Below, one piece after another: positions 54,953-64,000 of a DNA stretch of 64,000 nucleotides. The stretch covers positions 168,496 through 232,495 of the forward strand of contig NZ_RQHW01000002.1 of assembly GCF_004770995.1 (NCBI RefSeq), in the 5' to 3' direction. This DNA comes from Leptospira idonii. Its GTDB lineage: Bacteria > Spirochaetota > Leptospiria > Leptospirales > Leptospiraceae. Every line of letters starts with the position of its first letter. Positions within the stretch are counted from its first letter, which is position 1. Made by a program: the position numbers and the translations under genes. The notes under the pieces were generated by a model. That model saw only the letters and a program-made list of their open reading frames with translations. It made no database searches and had not been told where the DNA came from.

Positions 54953-56029
54953 TTAGAAATCGACAGTGATCGATTCCGTAAGATTTTCTCCGTTGATTTT
55001 CCCGGAGATAGTGATATTGAAATTTCCTGCATAACTGCTTCCCGAAGTTCTTAAATTGGAAGCTGCAACCATCTTTAGGTTTTCGATCACCAAACTAGGA
55101 GTTGTTGTTCCGTTTTGTGTGATCACCAAACCGTTTGAGTTGGCTTGAGACGTTACAGTGAAGATCAAAGAAGAAGCGGTCCCAGTCAAAATATTTTGAT
55201 TTTCGAAGGACATATTTCCCGTGATTGTCACAAGTTTCGTGAAAGGGAGAATTTCCTGGTAACTTTGTTGGATCGAAGCGCAATCTAAAGAAGTAGTTCT
55301 TCCTTTTTCTTTATAATATTTATAGTAACCGAAGTTGTCCGTATATACCGATCCGAAGTCGTTGAATTGTACGGCAGCCTTGTTGGTGTATGTGCTGGTT
55401 CCTCCGCTGCTTTTGGATTTGTATTCTCCGTCTGAAAACACTGCAGTTCCTTGTTTTGTCAGACCCGATAAACTTGTATAACCACCGTACATTTCAACCT
55501 GACAGTTCGTTCCTGATACTGGCAGGTTTAGAGTTGTTTTTTTGAAAATATATCCGTCTACCGTTCCGTTGTATGTGTAAACGGTTTCTCCGCTGCCATT
55601 TACCGTACCGGAAGACCAACCGGTTAATTCTCTTACGTTTTTGTTTTCCAAACGGGTTTCTTTCAAAAATTTACGAACTGCTTCTTTCGCAACGATTGGA
55701 TCTTTTCCGTTTTCATAGATTTCGTGTACAAGAGCCATAAGCTTTTGTTCTCCGAACTGTTTGTGGTTATAGGAGAAGTTTCCGCTTTGGCTGTTTGTCG
55801 CTACACTTCCTGAAATGGTAGATACGATGCTAGCTGTCGCTACTGCACGGCCGACGGGAGTATTGATGTCCCCTGTTTGGTTGGCTGCATTATTGCTGGC
55901 AAGATAGGCAAGACCGAGTAAAAGAGCGGAATCGTCTTTTTTGTCTTCTTTACAAGAAGATACGAATATGCAGGATATCGTAATCGCTAGAGTTGTGAGT
56001 TTTAAATATTTTTTAATTTTTACTTCCAT
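54953..56029 (-). CDS. Hypothetical lipoprotein
   Basis: 358 residues from ATG 56029 (MEVKIKKYLK); an earlier in-frame ATG at 56062 is less likely. A signal peptide ends in FVSSCKEDK (Cys about 26). The mature part is rich in Ser, Thr, Gly and Asn with beta patterns (YTYNGTVDGYIFKKTTLNLPVSG, VTITGNMSFENQNILTGTASSLIF). No family is recognised. It is likely an outer-membrane surface lipoprotein. Confidence 0.7.
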   Translation of the reverse strand: MEVKIKKYLKLTTLAITISCIFVSSCKEDKKDDSALLLGLAYLASNNAANQTGDINTPVGRAVATASIVSTISGSVATNSQSGNFSYNHKQFGEQKLMALVHEIYENGKDPIVAKEAVRKFLKETRLENKNVRELTGWSSGTVNGSGETVYTYNGTVDGYIFKKTTLNLPVSGTNCQVEMYGGYTSLSGLTKQGTAVFSDGEYKSKSSGGTSTYTNKAAVQFNDFGSVYTDNFGYYKYYKEKGRTTSLDCASIQQSYQEILPFTKLVTITGNMSFENQNILTGTASSLIFTVTSQANSNGLVITQNGTTTPSLVIENLKMVAASNLRTSGSSYAGNFNITISGKINGENLTESITVDF

Positions 56030-56249
56030 GAGTGATAAGGAAACTTGGTTTCCATAAAACACAAGTAAAATGATTAAAATATTATTTATTTTTAATGTAA
56101 TAATAGCCTAAAGTTAATTCCGTTTTAGACTTGTTCTAATGGAAAAAATGAAGTTATCGAATTTTTTTGCAATAAAACGGAAGCGAAATGAAATAGAGGG
56201 AGAATGGGTCCCCGTTGTAGTGACAGGGACTTTGTTTTGGAAAGGAAGT
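56030..56249. other. Spacer between the lipoprotein and dps
   Basis: AT-rich DNA that holds the lipoprotein's promoter and the end of the dps transcript. GTCCC and GGGAC near 56197-56222 could pair as a weak terminator for dps. No frame is supported. Confidence 0.35.
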
Positions 56250-56720
56250 TTATTCTTCCAAAAGGGATCTTAACATCCAGGCTGTTTTTTCGTGAATGTC
56301 CAGTCTTTGAGTCAATAGATCCAATGTGGCTTGATCGTTTCCTTTTTCTGCGGATTCGAATGCTCCTCTTGCCGTGCGGATCACTGCTTCGTTCCCTTCC
56401 ACCAAACGTTTGATCATGTCTGTCGCCTTTGGAACTTCTTTGTCTTCTTGAATGGAAGAATATTTCGCAAATTCCCATCCACCCATCGGAGCATAATATC
56501 CCAAAGAACGAATTCTTTCCGCAATCGGATCGATTGCATTCCAAAGTTCCGTGTATTGTGTCATAAATAACAAATGTAAGGTTTGAAACATCGGTCCTGT
56601 TACATTCCAGTGGTAACTGTGGGTTTTCTGGTATAGAGTGTATGTATCACCCAAAAGTTTTTTCAGTGATTCTGAAATGGCGTTTCTTTCTGCTTCCGGA
56701 ATTCCTATATTAATTTTCAT
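56250..56720 (-). CDS. dps: Dps family ferritin-like protein
   Basis: 156 residues from ATG 56720, which follows AAGGAGAAACGT; six extra codons upstream were rejected. The sequence has the Dps ferroxidase pattern: [45 protein letters not shown]. Dps forms a shell of 12 subunits that stores iron and protects DNA in starvation or oxidative stress. Confidence 0.9.
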   Translation of the reverse strand: MKINIGIPEAERNAISESLKKLLGDTYTLYQKTHSYHWNVTGPMFQTLHLLFMTQYTELWNAIDPIAERIRSLGYYAPMGGWEFAKYSSIQEDKEVPKATDMIKRLVEGNEAVIRTARGAFESAEKGNDQATLDLLTQRLDIHEKTAWMLRSLLEE

Positions 56721-56834
56721 ACGTTTCTCCTTACCCATCAGATCATCTCTTTTGCGAGTTTGGTCAAGTTTTTTGTTCTCAATAGAAAGCTGAAAAATAA
56801 AACGGACGGTAGAAGTCTTTCCTAATCGATTCGA

Positions 56835-59048
56835 ATGAAATTTCCTTTTAAAATGAAAGCTTCCCCCTTTTTAAGAGACTTTTTGGGCTCCGGTGCAGCC
56901 GTACTCGTTGCGCTGCCTTCCGCAATCGCCTTCGGTTTGAGCGTTTACGGTCCATTGGGTGAAGGTTATGCCAGCAGGGGAGCACTTTCCGGAATCGTAG
57001 GTACGATCGTCATCGGACTTGTCGCTCCCTTGTTAGGTGGAACAGCGAAATTAGTTTCCGCTCCTTGTGCTCCTGCCGCTGCTGTCCTTTCCGTTTTCGT
57101 ATTGGAGCAAGTGCGAAGCGGTGCTTCCGACCCTGCTTTGGTTCCCGTATTCGTAGGGATTGCCGTTCTATTCGCGGGACTTATACAAGTTGTTATGGGA
57201 TTTTTGGGAGGAGGGAAACTGATCAAATACATTCCTTATCCCGTAGTGACAGGATATTTGAGCGGTTTGGGTATTTTGATCGTGATCAGTCAACTTCCTT
57301 TGTTATTCGGAATTCCCTTTCAGGTTCTTTTTTTGGGAAGTCTGGATCCTTTGGAAACGAACCCTGTGTCACCTATAATTGGTTTGGTGACAATTGTCGC
57401 TATGATCGTTTTCGGACGAATCTCCAAAAGATTTCCAGCCACCGTTCTATCTCTACTTGTCGGGATCGGAACTTATTGGGGGCTGAGCCTTTTTTATCCC
57501 GGTTTGCAGTCTTCCGCGAATAATTCATTTATCGTAGGGACAGTCGTTCCGGAAGGCCAAAACATTCTGACAGGTTTCGGTGAAAATATTTTCGGTCTGG
57601 TGAAACTTCGTTTTTTTGAACTCAAGTCCATCGTTATTCCCGCATTCACTCTAGGATTTCTGCTTTCCATCGATACATTAAAGACATGTTTGGTGATCGA
57701 TCTTTATTCGAAAGAAAGACATGATTCCGACAGAGAGCTGATGGGGCAGGGGATTGCAAACGGTATGAGTTCTTTGTTCGGAGGAATTGCAGGTGCGGGA
57801 ACTTTAGGCCCTTCCATGGTAAATCTCACTTCGGGAGGCAAAACGAAACTTTCCGGTTTCCTTGTGGGAGTGTTCGCATTCATCATCGTTTTCTTTTTTG
57901 CTCCTTTGCTGAAATGGATTCCTGTAGCAACCTTGGCAGGAGTTTTGTCCGTTGTTGGGTTCCGAATGGTGGATTGGAAAAGTGTAGGGCTTCTTCGTAA
58001 CAGTTCCACAGTATTCGATTTTTTCGTGATCGTTTGCGTCGTCATTGCGGCAATTAGCACTAGTTTGTTGTTTGCTGCAGGTGTGGGAATTGCACTTGCA
58101 ATTTTTCTTTTTTTAAGGGATCAAATTCGATCGTCCGTAATCAAAAGAAGTTATTTCGGAGACAGAAGGTTTTCTAAAAAGAGAAGACTTCCTTTCGAGT
58201 TGGACGAACTGGAGAAAAAGGGAAGGCAAAACTCGATTTTCGAGCTCCAAGGGCAGCTCTTTTTCGGAACTACCGAACAGCTATTGAATCATCTGGAACC
58301 GTTTCTGAAAGAAAGTAAAAACATCATTTTGGATTTCAAAAGAGTCGTTACGATCGACTTTACTGCGGTCAATCTTCTGAAACAAATTCATTCCCGACTT
58401 GCATCTAATGAAGGCAGGTTGATTTTATCTTCCGTATCTACCTCTTTTTCGACGGGTTATAATGTTCGCAATTATCTTGGCTCACTTGGGTTAGGTGATT
58501 CATCTTCCCATTTGGAATTATTCGATTCTTTGGACGAAGCATTGGAATTCGTGGAGGAGGAAATCCTGCAGGAAGCCGATTTGGATCCTAACAAAAATCT
58601 TCCTTATCTACATTTGAATCAGTTTCAGTTTTTCGAACCCTTTCCTAAAAAATTGGTTCGAAAGTTTGAAAAACACGCTCGTGAAATCAAATGTTCTTCC
58701 GGAGAGTTTTTATTCAAAAAAGGAGATATCAGCGACGAGATGTTCTTTATCAGAAAAGGAACGATTCGCATCCATCTCCCTTTGGAAGGAAATAGATTTC
58801 ATCATTTGGCAAGTTTCGGAAAAGGGGACTTTTTCGGAGACATGGCATTTTTGGATCAGGACCCTAGGTCTGCGGATGCAGTTGCGATCGAAGAAAGTTT
58901 GTTATATGTAATTTCCAGGAAAAAATTCGATAAGTATGTGAAGGACATTCCCGAATTCGGAAATTTATATTTCGAATCTTTGGCTTTTACTCTGTCGAAA
59001 AGATTAAGACTCAATCATCTTGAGCTTACTGCTTTGGACGAACACTGA
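56835..59048 (+). CDS. SulP anion transporter with STAS and cyclic-nucleotide-binding domains
   Basis: A 737-residue protein in three parts. Residues about 10-430 form a SulP transporter ([43 protein letters not shown], the usual first helices). Residues about 455-570 form a STAS domain ([22 protein letters not shown]). Residues about 605-725 form a cyclic-nucleotide-binding domain ([50 protein letters not shown]). SulP proteins move sulfate or bicarbonate; here the substrate is unknown. The cNMP domain suggests control by cAMP or a similar nucleotide. Confidence 0.9.
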   Translation: MKFPFKMKASPFLRDFLGSGAAVLVALPSAIAFGLSVYGPLGEGYASRGALSGIVGTIVIGLVAPLLGGTAKLVSAPCAPAAAVLSVFVLEQVRSGASDPALVPVFVGIAVLFAGLIQVVMGFLGGGKLIKYIPYPVVTGYLSGLGILIVISQLPLLFGIPFQVLFLGSLDPLETNPVSPIIGLVTIVAMIVFGRISKRFPATVLSLLVGIGTYWGLSLFYPGLQSSANNSFIVGTVVPEGQNILTGFGENIFGLVKLRFFELKSIVIPAFTLGFLLSIDTLKTCLVIDLYSKERHDSDRELMGQGIANGMSSLFGGIAGAGTLGPSMVNLTSGGKTKLSGFLVGVFAFIIVFFFAPLLKWIPVATLAGVLSVVGFRMVDWKSVGLLRNSSTVFDFFVIVCVVIAAISTSLLFAAGVGIALAIFLFLRDQIRSSVIKRSYFGDRRFSKKRRLPFELDELEKKGRQNSIFELQGQLFFGTTEQLLNHLEPFLKESKNIILDFKRVVTIDFTAVNLLKQIHSRLASNEGRLILSSVSTSFSTGYNVRNYLGSLGLGDSSSHLELFDSLDEALEFVEEEILQEADLDPNKNLPYLHLNQFQFFEPFPKKLVRKFEKHAREIKCSSGEFLFKKGDISDEMFFIRKGTIRIHLPLEGNRFHHLASFGKGDFFGDMAFLDQDPRSADAVAIEESLLYVISRKKFDKYVKDIPEFGNLYFESLAFTLSKRLRLNHLELTALDEH

Positions 59049-59068
59049 TTTTTTTGTTAGGTGAAGAA

Positions 59069-59091
59069 AGGAGAGTTATTTAAGCTCTCCT
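59069..59091. terminator. Hairpin between convergent genes
   Basis: AGGAGAG at 59069-59075 pairs with CTCTCCT at 59085-59091, in the gap between the SulP gene and the convergent CsgG-like gene, reaching over that gene's stop codon. T runs are weak on both sides. Confidence 0.45.
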
Positions 59092-59690
59092 GAAATTTTA
59101 CGAACCAAATTTTCCGCAACAAAATCGTATTGGCTGGATTCGATTAAAATGTCTTCTCTGCTCCATAAAAATCCGAAGGAAAATGCGAACTTTGCCAAAT
59201 TCAACGGGTTCCAATCCGCTCCAGGTTTTTTGCGGGCATTGATGATTACATGGCCGGATTCAATATGAACCACTTTTAAGGAAACTGTATCTACCAAGTT
59301 CGGAATTAAATTTCCTTTAAGATCGTATTTTCTAAGAGCGGAACCTCTTCCGAAAACGAGTGCATCCACTCCCAATACCTTTCCAATACGAACAGCTGTT
59401 TGTGTATCAATGATTCCTGTTTTGGAAAAAGATTGTTCGTTTATAACTTTGGAAAGTTGGTCTCTTTCGATGACTTTCATGGGGAGGTATTTGGAAATAT
59501 AGAGTGCTACTGCATCCGTAAATTCGTCTCCCCACTTCGCATCATCAATGTCAAAAAGAAGGACTGCTACCTTCCCGATTCCTAAGTCTCTTTTCGTTTG
59601 GTCTGGGTATTGTACGGAGGCGTCCATGGAAGAACATCTGATGAAGACGGCGGAAAAGAGTAAAAGGAAGTACAGATGTAGATGTTTCAT
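59076..59690 (-). CDS. CsgG-like lipoprotein
   Basis: About 204 residues from ATG 59690; an earlier ATG adds 21 residues that do not resemble a signal peptide. The signal peptide ends in FIRCSSMDA (lipobox Cys about 19). The mature domain has the CsgG/penicillin-binding-associated pattern: KVAVLLFDIDDAKWGDEFTDAVALYISKYL, IERDQLSKVINEQSFSKTG, VLGVDALVFGRGS. CsgG proteins form outer-membrane pores for secretion or act as scaffolds. Partner genes for curli are absent. Confidence 0.72.
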   Translation of the reverse strand: MKHLHLYFLLLFSAVFIRCSSMDASVQYPDQTKRDLGIGKVAVLLFDIDDAKWGDEFTDAVALYISKYLPMKVIERDQLSKVINEQSFSKTGIIDTQTAVRIGKVLGVDALVFGRGSALRKYDLKGNLIPNLVDTVSLKVVHIESGHVIINARKKPGADWNPLNLAKFAFSFGFLWSREDILIESSQYDFVAENLVRKISGELK

Positions 59691-59809
59691 AGTGTTTTGG
59701 GTAGATTTTTCCTTCGAAAACGAGGGAATCAAATCTTTTTCGGATTCGAACAAATCAAGGAAATAAAATTCGCCTTGCCAAGAGAGGGTTTTGTCCGCTT
59801 TTTTTGACT

Positions 59810-60736
59810 ATGCTTTCTAAAAAACGGGTTTTTGCAATCGTTCTAATCCTATTCGTTTTACTTTTGTTATATGCGGGGGAATACTTTTCCAAGGAGATCG
59901 TTTCCTTTCGGGTCCGCAGTTTTGCGGAAGATCAGGCTCGGTCGAAAATTAAGAACATGAAGGAGATAGGGCTTCCTGAACCGGAAAACCTTAGATTCCA
60001 AAACGGCTCCATTTCCTTACAAAGCTGGTTTTTTAAAAATCCCAAAAGAAAAAAATGCGGAGTGGTTTTGCTCCACGGGCATACAGGGACCAGATGGGGA
60101 ATTTTGAAATACGCTCCTCTTTTTTGGAAGAGAGGCTGCAGTTTATTCGCATACGATGCCAGACATCACGGGGAAAGCAACGGTGACTACGGCACTTTCG
60201 GATATTATGAAAAAACGGATTTGGACAGAGCGGTAGATTATTTTTCAGAGATCAGCGGCATTCCTGAGGAACAGATCGGAGTTTTGGGGGAATCTTACGG
60301 AGCTGCCACTTCCATTCAGCTAGCGGATGTTAGAAAGGAATTGGCGTTTGTCATTGCGGAATCTTCGTATAAAGATATGAGATCCGTGATCGAAAAAAGA
60401 GCGGTAGAATTGTACGGATTTCCCATTCTAATCGTTTCTCCGATCGCATTTCAGATCGCAGAGATCAAAGCTAAATTTCATGTGAGCGAAACCGCTCCCG
60501 TTCGTTCCGCTGCCAAAGCAGAGTTCCCGATTTTACTTATCCATTCCAAAACCGACGAACTCACTCCTTACGAACATTCTGTGGAGATATTTGAAGCCAT
60601 TCCTGGAAATCGAAAATCGATTTTTATCACAGAGTGGGGGGCTCCTCATTCCAGATCTATTAATACGAATTATGCGGAGGTGGAGAAGAAAGTAGATGCT
60701 TTCGTAAAGGAATTCGCACCGAAAGAATTTCAGTAA
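59810..60736 (+). CDS. Alpha/beta hydrolase with membrane anchor
   Basis: About 308 residues from ATG 59810. One N-terminal hydrophobic helix (FAIVLILFVLLLLYA) precedes an alpha/beta hydrolase domain: VVLLHGHTGTRWG, FAYDARHHGESNGDYGTFG, the nucleophile GESYGA (GxSxG) and a late IHSKTDELTPYEHS with Asp and a terminal His region (APHSRS). It is a serine hydrolase facing the periplasm or cytoplasm; the substrate is unknown. Confidence 0.82.
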   Translation: MLSKKRVFAIVLILFVLLLLYAGEYFSKEIVSFRVRSFAEDQARSKIKNMKEIGLPEPENLRFQNGSISLQSWFFKNPKRKKCGVVLLHGHTGTRWGILKYAPLFWKRGCSLFAYDARHHGESNGDYGTFGYYEKTDLDRAVDYFSEISGIPEEQIGVLGESYGAATSIQLADVRKELAFVIAESSYKDMRSVIEKRAVELYGFPILIVSPIAFQIAEIKAKFHVSETAPVRSAAKAEFPILLIHSKTDELTPYEHSVEIFEAIPGNRKSIFITEWGAPHSRSINTNYAEVEKKVDAFVKEFAPKEFQ

Positions 60737-60754
60737 GAAATAAACTTTATTGAA

Positions 60755-60787
60755 CCCTCTTCGATGTATAAAACACCGAAGAGAGGG
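60755..60787. terminator. Bidirectional terminator
   Basis: CCCTCTTCG at 60755-60763 pairs with CGAAGAGAGGG at 60777-60787 with a two-base bulge, between convergent genes; both sides are T-rich on their own strand. Confidence 0.65.
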
Positions 60788-60802
60788 AACACTAAATTTC
60801 TT

Positions 60803-62500
60803 TTAACGACTTACCGTAAATCTCAGAAATTTAGCAGCATCCCAAGTTCCTCCGTCATTCAATCGATACATCAAATAGGTTTGGCTTGCGACATCCGATC
60901 CGATAGCAACTAAACTTCCTCCTACTGCATGGTAGATAAAAGAATCCCCAGTCATTAGATAGGGACTTGTGAGAGTTTGCATCTGAGTTACGGAAGCTGA
61001 GTCGTCCGTAGAACGGAAGATGATTTTCTGAGAGGCGTTGTCGTTGTTTTGTATGATGAAGAAGTGACGGTTGTCAGAACTTTGTACGGAATCCAAAGTA
61101 TCCGATCCCGTAGCGGAACTGCTGAAGGTTACGCTGAAATTACTGATGGCGGTGTTGATGGAAATCGGAGCGGTGCCATAGGCGCTCGTATTTGTAACCA
61201 AGTAACCTAGTTTCGTCGTAGGTACAGAATAGTTGTATTGTAAACTGAACAATTTCCCGTTCACTGGATAAATTCTAGACTGAGTGTAATTTCCGGACAA
61301 ACTGTAACCGTCCGAGTAACTCGTAATGTTCGATGTCACTACTTGGTAAGTGCCTGTGCCGCTTCCGATCGAGTTCAAAGAACAATTCAGGTAATTGGAG
61401 CTGTTTACTTGGAAGGTGTAGTATGCGTTTCCCGTAGTTCCACAACCTACCGTTCCATAAAGATCGACCGATGAGGAAAGAGCTAGATCTCTTAATACCG
61501 GCGTAGTCGTATAACCTTCCCCCGCATTCTGTTCGAAACTCACCCAACGATTCGAAAAATAGAGCAAAGGATATAAGCTCGGTGTCGTTAAAATTCTGTT
61601 ATTTGACATGGAGAGCTGCAAGGTCTGAGAGTTTAGAGAAGAGGGTTGTGAATCTTTCTCGAACTGAATGTATTTATTTTCGACGGAAGTCAGAACATAA
61701 GAAGTGTTATATATTTCTTTGCGAATGAAAAACACTATATTGGAACCGTCAAATCCGGGACGGGATAAGATGTGCTGCCAGTATTCCGAATTGGAAGAAC
61801 TGCTGTTGATGTCGGTAAGGTCCGTAATTTTAGTGATTCGGTCGAATGTCAATCCGTCCGCAGAAGATGCCAGATAGATATTGGAAACACCGGAAACGTT
61901 CGTTTCGAACACATTCAAGGCTGCATATATCCTTCCGTTGGCGACTCCTAAAATATTGACTTGGCGTATTTGTGATAAAAAGCCGGTAAGAACGGAAATA
62001 TCCTGAAGGGTTGCTCGTATATCTCCTGTTTGGCTGTATATTGTGAAATTGGAAGTGGAAAGAGTCGAATAAACTCTAAAGCTAACTGAGGCTACTGGCT
62101 CATTCGAGGAGCTGGAGGTGTATATATTTATGGTTAAGATCCCTAATCTTTGTACGAGTACGAAAGCATCTCCGCTCGCATCTATATTTGCCTGTCTTTC
62201 TCCTTCTCCTAAAACGAATTTAGGTTCACTAACCGATCTCTCCGAACGGGTACTCCCCGGAGCATATCCGTATTTGATGACGTATCCTGCGTATGTGCTT
62301 CCGTCCGTCTTTGCAAAGTTCACTCTTAAACTTGCATTGAAAGAAGTATTTAGAGTTTCCGTAAGTTGAAAGAGTTTATACAAAGCGGCCATACTGCCGA
62401 AGTCTCCGTTTGGATCCAAATCGGATTCCTTAAAGATACGGCAACTGCCGAAACCGAAACTTAATATAAGAAACAATGAATAGAGTTGAACTGTTTTCAT
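60803..62500 (-). CDS. Hypothetical lipoprotein, beta-rich
   Basis: 565 residues. The signal peptide ends in FGFGSCRIF (Cys20). The mature protein is Ser/Thr/Asn/Tyr-rich with strand patterns such as GRIYAALNVFETNVSGVSNIYLASSADGL, which looks like beta-propeller or sandwich domains. No family is recognised. It follows the next gene by 15 bases and is co-transcribed with it. Probably a surface lipoprotein. Confidence 0.72.
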   Translation of the reverse strand: MKTVQLYSLFLILSFGFGSCRIFKESDLDPNGDFGSMAALYKLFQLTETLNTSFNASLRVNFAKTDGSTYAGYVIKYGYAPGSTRSERSVSEPKFVLGEGERQANIDASGDAFVLVQRLGILTINIYTSSSSNEPVASVSFRVYSTLSTSNFTIYSQTGDIRATLQDISVLTGFLSQIRQVNILGVANGRIYAALNVFETNVSGVSNIYLASSADGLTFDRITKITDLTDINSSSSNSEYWQHILSRPGFDGSNIVFFIRKEIYNTSYVLTSVENKYIQFEKDSQPSSLNSQTLQLSMSNNRILTTPSLYPLLYFSNRWVSFEQNAGEGYTTTPVLRDLALSSSVDLYGTVGCGTTGNAYYTFQVNSSNYLNCSLNSIGSGTGTYQVVTSNITSYSDGYSLSGNYTQSRIYPVNGKLFSLQYNYSVPTTKLGYLVTNTSAYGTAPISINTAISNFSVTFSSSATGSDTLDSVQSSDNRHFFIIQNNDNASQKIIFRSTDDSASVTQMQTLTSPYLMTGDSFIYHAVGGSLVAIGSDVASQTYLMYRLNDGGTWDAAKFLRFTVSR

Positions 62501-62515
62501 CTTGTTCTCCTGAAT

Positions 62516-63580
62516 TTAAAATACGATAGAGTAGCGCACTTCTCCGTAAACGGACGAAGGTTTGGGTTGATACCCGTATAAACTGAAAGGCTGATCCACT
62601 CGAGTGTCCCAATCGAATCCTTCTTGGATCGATTTGCCGTTCAAAGTGACTGTAGGACGATCCGGATATCTTTCTCTTCCGATCCAATAGGCATGAACAA
62701 TATTGGCAATATAGATGAGACCGATTCCTCCCAAACTGCCCAGGTATTTTGCATTGGCGGTTTGAGCTGTTTTTTTAGATTCCGAAATGAAGTTATTCAC
62801 AAGAGTATATTCGACGAGAACTCCTACAAGATCATTCGTATTAGTAATGTTCTCCGGTCCGATCTTAGTGACAGGTCCGCCGTATTGGTTCAAAAGAGTG
62901 AGGTCATCGTACGTTTGTTGTTTCTGCATGGAGTCGTGTTTCATCGCATTCTGGGAGTAGTAAATGCTTCCTACAAACATCCCTGCGAAGATTCCTGCGG
63001 ACAGTTTGTATCCTCCGCACCATTGTCCCCATCCTGGAACCAGTGCTGATCGCCAAACCATCCCTAAACGACTCCCGCAGGCAACTGTTGCTTCGGAAGG
63101 CACTTTATTTTTTTCCCTATAAACCAGCCATTCTGCATCCGATTTGGCCTGATCCGCACTTTCTTGTGCTTTGACCGCATCTTCCTTCGCTTTTTTGGAT
63201 TCGTTGTCCTTGGCCAAGGCTTCCGCTTTCTTTGCTTCCTCTGCTTGGCGTTTTTTCTCCGCTTCTTCTGCGAGTTTTTGCTCTTTCTCTAATTTTTTTC
63301 TTTCTGCTTCTTCTTTAGCTTGGAGCTTTTTTTCTTCTGCCAAACGGATCTTTTGGGCTTCTTGCTCGTTTAGATCCTTATAGATGACTTTCAATATTTG
63401 CGATTTTGGGACCGTTTGAGTCGTTCCGTCGGAGAGTTTGAGTGTGAGTCCTTTGTCATCTTGGTTCACTACCAAACCTTTGAGATTTCTTCCGTTTTTC
63501 AAAATCACAGTATTCACCGCCAGGAGCGAAGATGAGAGAAACAATAGAAGAATGGTAAAAAAGAAGTAAATTTTTTTCAT
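62516..63580 (-). CDS. Exported protein with LSm-like start, long charged coiled coil and DUF5683-like end
   Basis: A 354-residue protein with a signal peptide (MKKIYFFFTILLLFLSSSLLA). Residues about 25-65 have a short beta domain (TVILKNGRNLKGLVVNQDDKGLTLKLSDGTTQTVPKSQI). Residues about 70-155 are an extremely charged Glu/Lys/Ala coiled coil. Residues about 165-340 contain WRSALVPGWGQWCGGYKLSAGIFAGMFVGSIYY, the signature of a two-helix membrane domain like DUF5683, with further helices. It could span the periplasm between membrane and wall. Function unknown. Confidence 0.75.
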   Translation of the reverse strand: MKKIYFFFTILLLFLSSSLLAVNTVILKNGRNLKGLVVNQDDKGLTLKLSDGTTQTVPKSQILKVIYKDLNEQEAQKIRLAEEKKLQAKEEAERKKLEKEQKLAEEAEKKRQAEEAKKAEALAKDNESKKAKEDAVKAQESADQAKSDAEWLVYREKNKVPSEATVACGSRLGMVWRSALVPGWGQWCGGYKLSAGIFAGMFVGSIYYSQNAMKHDSMQKQQTYDDLTLLNQYGGPVTKIGPENITNTNDLVGVLVEYTLVNNFISESKKTAQTANAKYLGSLGGIGLIYIANIVHAYWIGRERYPDRPTVTLNGKSIQEGFDWDTRVDQPFSLYGYQPKPSSVYGEVRYSIVF

Positions 63581-64000
63581 ATAAAGAACCCGCGATTTAA
63601 AATCTATTCAGGATGAGTTTTCAAAATCACAGCCCGGAAGAGGGTTTGTTTTCGCCTGCCTAGGAATTGTCCCTATTTTAAGGGAAATAGCAAGATAATT
63701 TTGAACCAAAAAGCAAAATATTGACTCATGTTTTCTTTGCTGTAATGCGAGAAAGATGGGGGATTTGTTAGTTGGTTAGTCGGATTATGAATTGAATTTC
63801 ATTCATATATTTATTGGTAAAAATGAAACTTTGTGAAAGTGAAGCGGAAAACGAGAGCTCATATTATAATATTTTAATTTAATTAATGTGACATAATTCG
63901 AAAATTTCTTTTTCCTGTAAAGCGAAAATTTTTATAAAACTTAATTGACGGCTTAGCACATAATTGTAAGTTGGTTTTTACCGACGGGCACGTGAGCGTG
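63581..64000. other. Terminal AT-rich non-coding stretch
   Basis: 420 bases without a convincing gene. It should hold the promoter of the minus-strand gene at 63580. TTGACT at 63721-63726 with TAATGC about 16 bases later is a possible plus-strand promoter for a gene beyond the window. The AT content rises sharply after 63780, and CGAAAATTT occurs twice near 63900-63935. Confidence 0.5.

Noticed and set aside
56190..56240. Strong dps terminator
   Set aside because: GTCCC/GGGAC can pair, but the loop is long and no T run follows on the minus strand; noted only as a weak possibility.

Overview
The window reads as chromosomal DNA of a Leptospira species, most likely a free-living or low-virulence one. 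The evidence is a DUF1564 gene (a family typical of Leptospira), many lipoproteins with the relaxed spirochaete lipobox, a spirochaete-style flagellar export operon (fliN/Y-fliO-fliP-fliQ-fliR-flhB-flhA), LpxD, abundant TTG/GTG starts and moderate GC. No rRNA, tRNA, CRISPR array, transposase or phage gene was seen. Nearly all the DNA is coding and operons are tightly packed.

Layout. 1-3.4 kb: end of rnc, a Nudix hydrolase, aroB, a small MscS channel and a MORN/YwqK-type lipoprotein. 3.5-5.5 kb: two unknown membrane proteins on the minus strand. 5.6-11 kb: lolC/E-lolD, then a compact McsA/McsB-like gene directly before clpC (a phospho-arginine and Clp proteolysis module). 11-14.9 kb: TPR protein, mtaB and a cytoplasmic alpha-amylase. 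15-20 kb: metZ, a pentaheme cytochrome c and metQ-metN-metI (sulfur amino-acid synthesis and methionine import).

20-35 kb is the most unusual part: a sulfur-transfer and electron-transfer locus. On the minus strand lie three large tandem-rhodanese lipoproteins, two paralogous outer-membrane barrel candidates and a small glycine-rich exported protein. Two of the rhodaneses end in a Gly/Ser-rich arm with the terminus Asn-Ala-Cys-Gly-Gly, which looks like the Gly-Gly-Cys-Gly-Gly swinging arm of the sulfur carrier SoxY. A DUF1564 gene, an XRE-cupin regulator, a GT-C membrane protein and a DUF4395 membrane protein follow. Divergent from these runs an operon of an exported sulfurtransferase, a second pentaheme cytochrome, a family 2 glycosyltransferase, a second GT-C protein and a TIGR04282/DUF2064 transferase. 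I infer a cell-surface or periplasmic pathway that moves sulfane sulfur, or a chemically similar element, and passes electrons to c-type hemes. No SoxA, SoxX, SoxB or SoxZ is present, so it is not a standard Sox system.

35-41 kb: an OmpA-like protein, lpxD, an ArsC/Spx-like protein, an outer-membrane protein, a fusion of an AGCS-type symporter with phosphatidylserine decarboxylase, and a DUF971 protein. 41-49 kb: the flagellar export operon followed by dusA. 49-55 kb: an XPB-type helicase, an aspC-type aminotransferase, an SH3-like exported protein, an alpha/beta hydrolase and an HtrA-like lipoprotein. 55-63.6 kb: lipoproteins, dps, a SulP-STAS-cNMP transporter, a CsgG-like lipoprotein, another hydrolase, and two cell-envelope proteins. 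The last 420 bases hold no convincing gene.
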